Shown here: one piece after another, positions 44,726-53,314 of the stretch | How positions within the stretch are numbered: position 1 is the stretch's first letter | How the letters are laid out: every line of letters begins with the position of its first letter | Assembly (NCBI RefSeq): GCF_018332715.1 | Contig: NZ_BOQP01000013.1 | Location: 1 to 64,000, forward strand | Length of the DNA: 64,000 bases | DNA from: Winogradskya consettensis | Lineage (GTDB): Bacteria; Actinomycetota; Actinomycetes; Mycobacteriales; Micromonosporaceae | Direction of reading: 5' to 3' | Translations under genes and position numbers: made by a program | The notes under the pieces: model-generated | Database searches by the model: none | The model's input: only the letters and a program-made list of their open reading frames with translations | What the model was told of the DNA's origin: nothing

Positions 44726-45337
44726 TGTTTACTGCCCGGAGCACAACCCGACCAACGCCCCAACCCCACCTCACCCCGAGCCACTCAGAGCCCGTCGAGG
44801 GCGGCCCAGGCAGAAAACAATTCGGCACAAAACCAAGATTCCAAACGGCCCACACGCCGCGGCCTGACACGAAGCGACCCCACACCAAACAACCCGGCAC
44901 GAAACGACCGGCACAAGATCAGCGACACAAAGGCAGCCCGAACCGAAGCGACCCAGCCCGCGTCGGTCCAGCCCGCGTCGGTCCAGCCCGCGTCGGTCCA
45001 GCCCGCGTCGGTCCAGCCTGAGTAGGCCCAGCCCGAGTCGGCCCAGCCCGAAGCGACCCAGCCCCAGTCAGCCCCAGCTTGAGTCGCCCCCGGCCTGAGT
45101 CGGCCCCGGCCCCGCGCAGAACTCAGCCCCGGCCAAAGCAACCCGCCAAGCACCCGGTCAAAAAAGCCCGGCCAAAGAAGCCCAGGCCAAAGCAACTCGG
45201 CCGGACCGATCCGATCCGATCCCAAGGAATCCGGCTCGGCGCAGCCCGGCCCGAACCAGCCCGGCCTGGAGCAGCTCGGCCCGGAGCAGCCCGGCCGGAA
45301 CCAATCCGGCCGAGAGCAACCCAGGCCCCGAAGCGGA
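44726..45337. other. Repeat-rich gene-free region between ppa and eccD
   Basis: Frames here look like by-products of repeats; none resembles a gene. The left half has degenerate CGGCACGAAACGACC-type motifs, the middle has the 15-bp array described separately, and the right half (45230-45320) repeats CCCGGCC-AACCAG-like units. It may be a decayed repeat-coding sequence. Confidence 0.5.
44956..45090. repeat. 15-bp tandem repeat array
   Basis: GCCCGCGTCGGTCCA is repeated perfectly four times (44956-45015), followed by about four to five degenerate copies such as GCCTGAGTAGGCCCA and GCCCGAGTCGGCCCA. The gradient from perfect to degenerate suggests recent expansion at one end. Confidence 0.9.
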
Positions 45338-46777
45338 TCAGCCGAGTTTGATGTTGCTGACCAGGCTGTAGAGGCCGACCACCGCGCAGGCCACCGGGAT
45401 GACCGCGATGACCGCGAGGCTGTCCAGGAGGTCGGTGACCCGGCCGAGGTACGGCGAAGGCGCGCGGCGGGTCCAGGTTGCACCCGCGGCGACCGTGGCC
45501 ATGGCGAGGAGCAGGCCCGCCACGCTTAGGCCGATCAGCATGGTCGAGCCGGCGCCCCACAGCAGGTCCACGCCGAGGACGAACGCGCCGAACAGGCCGG
45601 CGGTGATCAGCGGGACCCGTTGGCGCAGCGTGACGAAGAGGCGGGAGCGGAGGAGGAAGGCGGCGACGGCCAGGCCCATCAGGATCTGGGCGGAGAGGCC
45701 TCCCGCTGCGGCCAGAACGACGAAGGCGCCCGCGGCGAGGACGGCGTGACCGGTGAGCATGCCGGTGAGGAGTTCTTCGGTGCGGCTGACGGCGGCGAAG
45801 ACCCGGGCGCGGTCGGGGCGTTCGCGGGCGGCGTCCATTGTTGTGTTGCGGGCGCCGGTGAAGGTCTGTTCGGCTTCGCTGCCGGTGGGGAGGGTGACCG
45901 GCGGGGTGGGCATCTTGCCGAAGCGGATGGCGAGCAGGGGCAGGGCGCCGATGCCGCAGACCAGGATCGAGATGAGTACGGCGGCCGCGCCCGCCGCCGA
46001 GGTCAGGAACCCGACCAGGGCGGTCACCGCGCCGAGCAGTCCGACGGTGACGCCGGCCGCGAAGATCCGCAGTGAGGATGCCACTCCGACGCCGCCGAGC
46101 GCGGCGAGCAGAAGCAGTGCGACCGAGCCCGCGAGGAGTTCGGGGCCACCCAGCCAAGGCAGCAGCGAGAAGGCCCCGGCACGGTCGACGGTGCCCTCGG
46201 TGACCAGCACCGCTCCACCCGCGAAGGCGTACGGCAACGCGAGGCCACCCAGAGCAGCCCCGGCGCGCGCGTCACCGTACGCCCGGGAAGCAGTGATGCC
46301 TGAAAGCGAGAGCACCAGTCCCACGCCGAGCCCGACGAAGGCCGAGCCGTCCCAGGCCGGCCCCGTCACGAGGACGGCGAGCAGTCCCAGTGAGAGGAGC
46401 ACAGCCGCACCGACGAGCGTGGCCGTGCGGGTCGACGCGGTTGACCACACCGTGCCGCGGCGGCGGGCGCCTTCGGCGATGGCTTCGACCACGTCGTCGT
46501 ACTCGAGCTCGGGCCATTGGTCGCGGGCTGGGACGAGGTGAAGTACCTCACCATCGCGTACGCCCTGGGGAAACAGGCCCTGAGCAGTGGCAAGCGCCAC
46601 ACCGTCGGTGCGCCGGAGCACCCAGCCGCCGTGTTTTTCGCCGTCGTCGGCGAGTCCTTCGCCCGCGTGGCGCAGGACTTCGGGGAGCAATTCGGCCAGT
46701 GGCACGTGCTCAGGCAGCGCGACGTCGACCCTGCGCGAAGGCGCGCTGATCGTGACTCGAGCAAGACCTACGCTCAT
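45338..46777 (-). CDS. eccD: Type VII (ESX) secretion membrane protein EccD
   Basis: Channel-forming subunit of the ESX inner-membrane complex. The N terminus is the ubiquitin-like domain (LARVTISAPSRRVDVALPEH to GEVLHLVPA, about 1-90), followed by a cytoplasmic linker and about eleven membrane segments. 479 residues from the second ATG; an ATG 15 bases further up is an alternative. Divergent from eccC across 170 bases, which must hold both promoters. No eccB or eccE is adjacent. Confidence 0.9.
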   Translation of the reverse strand: MSVGLARVTISAPSRRVDVALPEHVPLAELLPEVLRHAGEGLADDGEKHGGWVLRRTDGVALATAQGLFPQGVRDGEVLHLVPARDQWPELEYDDVVEAIAEGARRRGTVWSTASTRTATLVGAAVLLSLGLLAVLVTGPAWDGSAFVGLGVGLVLSLSGITASRAYGDARAGAALGGLALPYAFAGGAVLVTEGTVDRAGAFSLLPWLGGPELLAGSVALLLLAALGGVGVASSLRIFAAGVTVGLLGAVTALVGFLTSAAGAAAVLISILVCGIGALPLLAIRFGKMPTPPVTLPTGSEAEQTFTGARNTTMDAARERPDRARVFAAVSRTEELLTGMLTGHAVLAAGAFVVLAAAGGLSAQILMGLAVAAFLLRSRLFVTLRQRVPLITAGLFGAFVLGVDLLWGAGSTMLIGLSVAGLLLAMATVAAGATWTRRAPSPYLGRVTDLLDSLAVIAVIPVACAVVGLYSLVSNIKLG

Positions 46778-46947
46778 GGCCCAATTTCCCATCGATGAAG
46801 GCGAGGCTGCGGAACTCAGGGGACTTTACCTATCCTGGGCCCAGCATGGTGCCCGGTCACGGGCGCCGTGAACGGGGAGCCGCCATTCGGCCCGGGTGGA
46901 TGATCCGCCCAAAAGCCGTGGTGGCTGACGAAAGGGATTGAAGCGGT

Positions 46948-49900
46948 ATGAGCACGGTGGTGATCAAGCGGGCGGCACGACGCCCGGCTCCTGAGATCCC
47001 GACCGGCGAGCTCGCCGTCGATCCACCGCCCGAGATCCCTCAGGCGGTCGGCGGGCGCTGGCAGCAGGCCTTCATGGTCCTGCCGATGCTCGGCGGCTCC
47101 GTGGCGATGGCCATGATGATGGGCCAGGGCCGCGGCGGCGGGATGTCCTATGTGATCGGCGGCCTGTTCGGCGTCTCCTCGCTCGCGATGCTCGCGACCT
47201 CCTTCGGCGGCAACGGCACACCGAAGAAGGCCGAGATGATGGCCGCCCGCCGTGAATATCTGCGGCATCTGTCCGGCCTGCGCCGCCGTGTGCGTGACAC
47301 GGCGAGCCGCCAGCGGACCGGCCTCTACTACCGGCATCCCGATCCCGGCCAGCTCTGGTCGACTGCGAGCAGCCACCGCGTCTGGGAGCGCCGCCCGACG
47401 GATCCCGACTTCGGCGTCGTACGCCTCGCCGTCGGTCCGCAGACGCTCGCCACCCCGCTGATCCCGCCGGTCACCCGCCCGCTGGAGGATCTCGAGCCGA
47501 TGACCGCGGGTGCGCTGCGCCGGTTCCTCGACGCGTACTCCGTGGTCCCCGACCTGCCCGTGGCCGTCTCCCTGCGGGGCTTCGCGCGGGTCTTCCTGCG
47601 CGGCAACGGCGGTGGCGGCGAGGCTGACGCCCGCGCCCTGACCAGGGCGATCCTCACCCAGCTCGCCGTCTTCCACGCCCCCGACGACCTGCTCATCGCG
47701 GTGTGCGCCGGCCCCGAGCGCCGCGCCATGTGGGAGTGGGTCAAGTGGCTGCCGCACAACCTGCACCCGGCCCGGATCGACCGGCTCGGCCAGGTCCGCC
47801 TGGTCGCCAGCGCCGGCCCCGACCTGGAGAAGCTGCTCGAGGACGTCATCGGTAACCGGCCGCGGTTCAACCCCGCCGGCATCAGTGGGTCCAGCCCGCA
47901 CGTCGTGATCGTGCTCGACGGCGCCGACCTGAAGGGCGCCACCCAGCTCGACGACGGCATCGACGGCGTCACCGTGCTCGACCTCGACGAGATTCCGCCG
48001 CGGATGCTCGACCGGTCCCTGCTGGTGCTCGAGGTGCGGGGCGCGGGCAACAACCGTGAGCTCCACACGTACGCGATGGATCATGCCTCTGAAGTGGGTA
48101 TGCCCGACCGGCTGAGCGAGGAGGAGGCCGAGGCCGTCGCGCGCCGGCTCTCCCCGCTGCGGCTGGGTGCCATGTCCAAGTCGACCGACACCCCGCTGGC
48201 CACCGAGATGGGCCTCGCCGAGCTGCTCAACATCGGTGACCCCGAGTCGTTCAGCGTGGCCCAGGCGTGGCTGCCGCGGCCCAACCGCGACAAGCTGCGG
48301 GTGCCGATCGGCCTCGGCGCCGACGGCTCCGCCATCGAGCTCGACCTCAAGGAATCGGCCCAGGACGGCATGGGTCCGCACGGCCTGCTGATCGGTGCGA
48401 CCGGTTCCGGAAAATCCGAATTGCTCCGTACGCTCGTGCTGGCCCTCGCCGCCACCCACTCGTCCGAGGTGCTGAACTTCGTCCTCGTCGACTTCAAGGG
48501 TGGCGCGACGTTCTCCTCGCTCGACCGGCTGCCGCACACCGCCGCGGTCATCACCAACCTCGCCGACGAGCTTCCCCTGGTCGACCGCATGGTCGACGCC
48601 ATCGACGGCGAGCTGATCCGGCGCCAGGAGCTGCTGCGCAAGGCCGGCAACTACGCGAGCCTCCGCGACTACGAGAAGGCACGCGCGGGTGGTGCCGCCC
48701 TGCCGCCGCTGCCGTCGCTGCTCGTGATCTGTGACGAGTTCTCCGAGCTGCTGTCGGCGAAACCGGACTTCATCGACCTCTTCGTCCAGATCGGACGGCT
48801 GGGGCGCTCGCTCGGCGTGCACCTGCTGCTGGCCAGCCAGCGTCTCGAGGAGGGCCGCCTGCGCGGCCTCGACACCCACCTGTCGTACCGGATCGGTCTG
48901 CGGACGTTCTCGGCACTGGAATCCCGCGCGGTGCTGGGTGTGCCGGACGCCTACGAGCTGCCCCGCTCCCCCGGTCACGGCTACCTGAAGTTCGGCACCG
49001 AGCCCCTGATCCGCTTCAAGGCCGCGTACGTCTCGGGAACCTTCCGCAAGGCCGGTAGCCGGGGTCCCGGCGCGTCCCGCGACGGTGCGGCGCCGCAGGT
49101 TTTGTCCTACTCGACCCACTACGTCGCGGCGCCGAAACCGGTGAAGCCGGCCAAGCCGACGCCCGAGGACGAGCAGGCCGGCGAGAGCGTGCTCGACGTG
49201 ATGGTCGACCGGCTCAACGGCCAGGGCCCGCCGGCGCACCAGGTGTGGCTCCCGCCGCTGACCAAGTCGGCGGCTCTCGACGAGCTGCTCGGCCCGGTCA
49301 CCGTGGACGCCGCCCGCGGTCTGGCCTTTGCCAACCCGGAGCTGCACGGCGCCCTGCAGGTGCCGATCGCGCTCATCGACAAGCCCCGCGAGCAGATCCG
49401 TGACGTGATGTGGCTGCAGCTCGCCAGCGGCGCGGGTCACGTCGCCATCGTCGGCGGCGCGCAGTCCGGCAAGTCCAGCGCGTTGCGCGTTCTGATCCTC
49501 GGCCTGGCACTCACCCACACCCCGGCCGAGGTGCAGGTCTACTGCCTCGACTTCGGCGGCGGCTCGCTCGGCATGCTGCGCGACCTCCCGCACGTCGGTG
49601 GCGTCTCGCAGCGCCTCGACTCGGTGGGTGTGCGGCGTACCGTCGGCGAGGTCTCCACCCTGCTCTCCCAGCGTGAACGCCGCTTCGGTGAGCTCGGCAT
49701 CGACTCGATGGGCTCCTACCGCAAGCGCCGCGCCGCACAGGCGGGCCTCAACAACGGCGCCGACACCGACCCGTTCGGCGACGTGTTCCTGGTCATCGAC
49801 GGCTGGACCACCCTGCGCAAGGACTACGACGAGCTGGAAAGCGTCATCACCGACATCGCGACCCGGGGCCTGTCCTACGGCATCCACGTCGTGACCAGCG

Positions 49901-50922
49901 CACCCCGCTGGATGGATTACCGCCCGGCGATCCGCGACCTCTTCGGCTCGCGGGTGGAGCTACGCCTCGGTGACCCCACCGACTCGTCGATCAACCGGCG
50001 CGCGGCCATCAACGTGCCCGAGAAGCCCGGCCGCGGCATCATCGAACACCCCAACGACAAGAACAAAGCCCTGCACTTCCTCACCGTACGGCCGGAGCTC
50101 GCCAACGCCGAGTCTGCGGAGCTCGTCAAGATGATCGCGACGAACTGGTCCGGCCCCGTCGCCCCGCGCGTGCGTCTGCTGCCCGACTCGTTCCCCTACG
50201 CGAACATCGATCTCAACGCGAGCACCGGTCTGCGCCTGCCGATCGGCATCGCCGAGGCCGACCTGCAGCCGGTCACGATCGACTTCGCGAGCGACCCGCA
50301 CTTCCTGCTGTTCGGCGACGCCGAGTGCGGCAAGTCGTCGTTCCTGCGGGCCCTGGCGACCTCCATCACCACCCGGTTCCAGCCGACCGAGGCCCGGATC
50401 ATCCTGGTCGACTACCGGCGCAGCCTGATGGACCTGCCGGAGACCGAACACCGCATCGGGTACGGCATCCAGGCGCAGAAGGCCCTCGAGCTCATGCAGT
50501 CCGTGGCCGGTTACATGGAACGCCGCCTGCCCGGCCCCGACGTGACCGCCCAGCAGTTGCGCGACCGGTCCTGGTGGAACGGCCCGGAGCTGTTCGTACT
50601 CGTCGACGACTACGACCTCATCGCGTCGGGCCCGACGAACCCGCTGCAGCCGATCCTGGAATACCTGCCGCAGGCCCGCGACGTCGGCCTGCACCTGGTC
50701 GTCACCCGCCGCGCCGGCGGTGCCAGCCGAGCCATGTACGACCCGGTGATCCAGCGCCTGCGCGAGCTCTCCTCACCCGGCCTCGTGATGTCCGGCCCGC
50801 CCGACGAGGGCATGCTCATCGGCCAGGCCCGCCCGACCCCGATGCCGCCGGGCCGTGGCCGTCTGGTGACCCGCCGTGAAGGATTGCGCCTGATCCAGCT
50901 GTCGCACCTCCCGCCCTTCTGA
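46948..50922 (+). CDS. eccC: Type VII (ESX) secretion ATPase EccC (fused EccCa-EccCb)
   Basis: Motor and substrate-recognition ATPase. 1324 residues: a cytoplasmic lead, two membrane helices (about 45-90), then three FtsK/SpoIIIE domains. Walker A motifs are GATGSGKSE (about 483), GGAQSGKSS (about 836) and GDAECGKSS (about 1123). Walker B of the first is LLVICDEFSELL; in the others the second acidic residue is changed (VFLVIDGWTTL, FVLVDDYDLI), as is usual for domains 2 and 3. The ATG has AAAGGGA upstream. mycP follows after a 330-bp gap. Confidence 0.95.
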   Translation: MSTVVIKRAARRPAPEIPTGELAVDPPPEIPQAVGGRWQQAFMVLPMLGGSVAMAMMMGQGRGGGMSYVIGGLFGVSSLAMLATSFGGNGTPKKAEMMAARREYLRHLSGLRRRVRDTASRQRTGLYYRHPDPGQLWSTASSHRVWERRPTDPDFGVVRLAVGPQTLATPLIPPVTRPLEDLEPMTAGALRRFLDAYSVVPDLPVAVSLRGFARVFLRGNGGGGEADARALTRAILTQLAVFHAPDDLLIAVCAGPERRAMWEWVKWLPHNLHPARIDRLGQVRLVASAGPDLEKLLEDVIGNRPRFNPAGISGSSPHVVIVLDGADLKGATQLDDGIDGVTVLDLDEIPPRMLDRSLLVLEVRGAGNNRELHTYAMDHASEVGMPDRLSEEEAEAVARRLSPLRLGAMSKSTDTPLATEMGLAELLNIGDPESFSVAQAWLPRPNRDKLRVPIGLGADGSAIELDLKESAQDGMGPHGLLIGATGSGKSELLRTLVLALAATHSSEVLNFVLVDFKGGATFSSLDRLPHTAAVITNLADELPLVDRMVDAIDGELIRRQELLRKAGNYASLRDYEKARAGGAALPPLPSLLVICDEFSELLSAKPDFIDLFVQIGRLGRSLGVHLLLASQRLEEGRLRGLDTHLSYRIGLRTFSALESRAVLGVPDAYELPRSPGHGYLKFGTEPLIRFKAAYVSGTFRKAGSRGPGASRDGAAPQVLSYSTHYVAAPKPVKPAKPTPEDEQAGESVLDVMVDRLNGQGPPAHQVWLPPLTKSAALDELLGPVTVDAARGLAFANPELHGALQVPIALIDKPREQIRDVMWLQLASGAGHVAIVGGAQSGKSSALRVLILGLALTHTPAEVQVYCLDFGGGSLGMLRDLPHVGGVSQRLDSVGVRRTVGEVSTLLSQRERRFGELGIDSMGSYRKRRAAQAGLNNGADTDPFGDVFLVIDGWTTLRKDYDELESVITDIATRGLSYGIHVVTSAPRWMDYRPAIRDLFGSRVELRLGDPTDSSINRRAAINVPEKPGRGIIEHPNDKNKALHFLTVRPELANAESAELVKMIATNWSGPVAPRVRLLPDSFPYANIDLNASTGLRLPIGIAEADLQPVTIDFASDPHFLLFGDAECGKSSFLRALATSITTRFQPTEARIILVDYRRSLMDLPETEHRIGYGIQAQKALELMQSVAGYMERRLPGPDVTAQQLRDRSWWNGPELFVLVDDYDLIASGPTNPLQPILEYLPQARDVGLHLVVTRRAGGASRAMYDPVIQRLRELSSPGLVMSGPPDEGMLIGQARPTPMPPGRGRLVTRREGLRLIQLSHLPPF

Positions 50923-51254
50923 CCCGTTCACCAGGACGAACGCACCAAGGGTGCGATAGTCGTCCACATACAAGGGCACCCACGTGCAGATTCGGAGTAA
51001 TCTCCCACCATCGACCGCCCATGATGAGAATGGCAACGCCGACCAGTGAGAGCTGTGAGCGAAGCACCGCAGGCGTCCCGCCCCCCGCGGCGGGCCACTT
51101 CCACGCGACCCCATGCCTGTCGGCCCGCCGCCCTCCGAGCGGCACGGCCCGCGGCCATGGCGTGCCAGGCGCCGCTTGACCCGGCCCAGGGCGGCCGTGG
51201 TCGCGGTGGCGTAGGCACTGGTTCTCCGCGACAGACCCGGCACGGCGGTGCGCG
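50923..51254. other. Gene-free region between eccC and mycP
   Basis: A small hairpin CGCACC-AAG-GGTGCG (50941-50955) lies shortly after eccC but has no T-tract. Frames in this stretch show no gene-like features. The mycP promoter may lie here. Confidence 0.35.
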
Positions 51255-52685
51255 TTGGTAGGCCACATCCCGTCCCGCCTCGCAGCCGCAACCTCAGCCG
51301 CCTGCCTCTGCGCCGCCCTCACCACAGCCCCAGCCCTGGCCGCCCCCGCAACGGCCGGCCCGGCCCTGGTCGGCTCAGCAACAGCCCTGGCCCGCCCAGC
51401 AACTTCTCTTGGCGGCTCAGCAACGGGTCTGGGCGGCTCGGCAACTTCTCTTGGCGGCTCAGCAACGGGTCTGGGCGGCTCGGCGGCGGCGATGGGTGGT
51501 TCGGCGGCGGGGCTTGGGGGCACGGCGGTGGCGGCGCCGGTGATCGGTGACTCCGTGCGGGCCGAGCAGTGGCATCTCAAGACGCTGAACGTCGCCGGTG
51601 CCTGGACCTACTCGATGGGCGAGGGCGTCACTGTGGCCGTCATCGACTCCGGGGTCGACGCCGACCACGTCGATCTGCAGGGTCAGGTGCTCAAGGGCCT
51701 CGACCTGGTCGACCCGGAAGGCGACGGCGACACCGATCTCGTCGGCCACGGCACGACGGTGTCGGCCATCATCGCGGGCCGCTCCGACGACAACGCCGGC
51801 GTGGTGGGCATCGCGCCCAAAGCGAAGATCCTCCCCGTCCGGGTCCTGGACCGCGAGAACCGCTACGACGACGCGATGATCGTGGCGAAGGCAGTCCGCT
51901 GGGCGGTCGACAACGGTGCCCGGGTCATCAATCTCTCGCTGGGCGGCAACGGCAGCAGCGCGGCCCTGGCAGCGGCGCTCGACTACGCGTTCGCCAAGGA
52001 CGTGGTCGTGGTGGCGTGCACGGGCAACGCAAGCACCTCGACATCGACCGGCGTCTGGTATCCGGCCCGCGAGCCCGGCGTGATCGCGGTGGCGGGCATG
52101 GAGAAGGACGGGACCGACCTCTGGTCCGGCTCGATCACCGGCAAGGAAACCGTGGTGACCGCCCCCGCGACCCAGCTCGTCGGCGCCCGCCCGGACGGCT
52201 ACTGGCGGGTCCAGGGCACCAGCTTCGCCGCCCCGATGGTGTCGGCCACCGCCGCCCTGATCCGTTCCCGCTGGCCCACGATGCCGGCCGGTGAAGTGGT
52301 CAACCGCATCCTCAGGACAGCCAAGGACCGCGGCGTCCCCGGCCGCGACGACGAGTACGGCTACGGCATGGTCGACCCGACCGGCGCCCTGACCGCCGAG
52401 CTCCCCACCGTCGTCCAGAACCCCCTAGACACCACGGCGTCGCCCGGTGTGGCCCGGATCGGAAGCGCCCCGGCATCCGGCGGCCAGGCCCAGTCAGCCC
52501 CGGACACCACCGGCAAGGGAACGGTCGGCGCCCTCGTCCCCGGCACCAACGCGGGCAGCGCCATCCCCGGCGGCCAGGCCGAAGCCCCGGCAGAAACCCA
52601 CACCTGGTGGCCCGCCGCAGCCCTGTTCCTGCTCTCCACCCTGGCAGCGTTACTAACGGTCCGCCGCTTCGCCGGCGCCACCTAG
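51255..52685 (+). CDS. mycP: Type VII secretion-associated subtilisin-like protease, mycosin
   Basis: Membrane-anchored serine protease of ESX systems. Signal peptide (ACLCAALTTAPALAAPA), catalytic Asp in VAVIDSGVDADH, His in GHGTTVSAIIAG, Ser in GTSFAAPMVSA, and a C-terminal anchor (WWPAAALFLLSTLAALLTV) with a short basic end. Between signal and catalytic domain is an insert of GGSATGL/GGSATSL repeats not normal for mycosins. The only in-frame start is TTG without a ribosome binding site, so the exact start is uncertain. Confidence 0.9.
   Translation: MVGHIPSRLAAATSAACLCAALTTAPALAAPATAGPALVGSATALARPATSLGGSATGLGGSATSLGGSATGLGGSAAAMGGSAAGLGGTAVAAPVIGDSVRAEQWHLKTLNVAGAWTYSMGEGVTVAVIDSGVDADHVDLQGQVLKGLDLVDPEGDGDTDLVGHGTTVSAIIAGRSDDNAGVVGIAPKAKILPVRVLDRENRYDDAMIVAKAVRWAVDNGARVINLSLGGNGSSAALAAALDYAFAKDVVVVACTGNASTSTSTGVWYPAREPGVIAVAGMEKDGTDLWSGSITGKETVVTAPATQLVGARPDGYWRVQGTSFAAPMVSATAALIRSRWPTMPAGEVVNRILRTAKDRGVPGRDDEYGYGMVDPTGALTAELPTVVQNPLDTTASPGVARIGSAPASGGQAQSAPDTTGKGTVGALVPGTNAGSAIPGGQAEAPAETHTWWPAAALFLLSTLAALLTVRRFAGAT
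51401..51484 (+). repeat. 42-bp perfect tandem duplication in mycP
   Basis: Copies at 51401-51442 and 51443-51484 encode TSLGGSATGLGGSA-type 14-residue units. In frame, so the protein is lengthened without disruption. Confidence 0.92.
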
Positions 52686-53256
52686 CCCCCGCCCAAGGTC
52701 CGAGCAGACCACCGCGGTCGCGAAGGGTCCGAGCAGACCACCGCGGTCGCGAAGGGTCCCAGCAGACCACCGCGGTCGCGAAGGGTCCCAGCAGACCACC
52801 CCGGTCGCGGAAGGTCCCAGCGGACCACCTCAGTCGTGAAGCGGTAACCGTTGTTCCCACCACGGCGAGCCGGCCGGTTGGTGTGGATCCCTTGCGCGTG
52901 TGCCGGCGGAAGTCGTCGTCGAGCGGGCCGATCAGGTTCAGCAGGCGCCGAGCGGTGGGCGCGGTAATCCGGTCAAGGGCCTCCTGCAGAACAGCCCGCG
53001 GATGACGGCCGCAGCAGGCGCACGGCAGAAACACCCGCGTCCGGGGCCGTTCGACGATCTGCCGCCAGGCCTTCAGCGCCTCGCCGACGGCGCCGGGCCA
53101 GAGGCCGTCCCGGGCCCAGTCCTGAGCCGTTCTCCATTCGATGCCGCTGATCTCGTGCTGGCTGTGTTTGTCGAGTCCCGGCACGTGGGGCACGTCATGC
53201 CACAACGTTTTGGGCAAAGAGGTCTGCCGAAGGATGCTTGGCCGCTTCCGCGGCAT
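52312..53256 (-). CDS. Unknown protein, 3' end apparently extended through repeats into mycP antisense
   Basis: The first 130 residues look real: PRKRPSILRQTSLPKTLWHD, EWRTAQDWARDGLWPGAVGE, a CACCGRHPRAVL block with three clustered cysteines, and LLNLIGPLDDDFRRH; AGAAGG precedes the ATG. The family is not recognised. Beyond about base 52850 the frame runs through 29-bp repeats (which shift frame each time) and then antisense to mycP, so the original stop was probably lost or the tail is not natural. The true end could be near 52850. Confidence 0.45.
   Translation of the reverse strand: MPRKRPSILRQTSLPKTLWHDVPHVPGLDKHSQHEISGIEWRTAQDWARDGLWPGAVGEALKAWRQIVERPRTRVFLPCACCGRHPRAVLQEALDRITAPTARRLLNLIGPLDDDFRRHTRKGSTPTGRLAVVGTTVTASRLRWSAGTFRDRGGLLGPFATAVVCWDPSRPRWSARTLRDRGGLLGPWAGARWRRRSGGPLVTLPGWRAGTGLRRATRCGFLPGLRPGRRGWRCPRWCRGRGRRPFPCRWCPGLTGPGRRMPGRFRSGPHRATPWCLGGSGRRWGARRSGRRSGRPCRSRTRRRGRGRRGPWLS
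52697..52841. repeat. Five 29-bp direct tandem repeats
   Basis: Units start at 52697, 52726, 52755, 52784 and 52813, with few changes between copies and the last being most divergent; each begins GGTCC and contains AGCAGACCACC. No spacers are present, so this is not CRISPR. It lies just after mycP. Confidence 0.92.
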
Positions 53257-53270
53257 GGTGCCTTCTTCTA

Positions 53271-53314
53271 AGTGCAGGGGAGCGGTCAGGCCCAGTGCAG
53301 GGGAGCGGTCAGGC
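53271..53314. repeat. 21-bp direct repeat at the end of marP
   Basis: Two perfect copies, 53271-53291 and 53294-53314, both beginning AGTGCAGGGG. The second overlaps the last codon of marP. Confidence 0.9.

Noticed and set aside
44785..45483. 232-residue minus-strand frame with GWTDA repeats
   Set aside because: It is produced by the 15-bp array and overlaps the end of eccD in another frame; no start signal. Kept only as a possible decayed repeat-coding sequence.
46816..49887. 1023-residue open frame on the minus strand
   Set aside because: It lies fully antisense to eccC, which has clear motifs; long antisense frames are common in high-GC DNA. The protein is His/Arg/Asp-rich and shows no domain.
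52697..52841. Regular 29-bp repeats resembling a CRISPR array
   Set aside because: The units touch each other with no spacers, and no cas genes are present. It is a plain tandem repeat.
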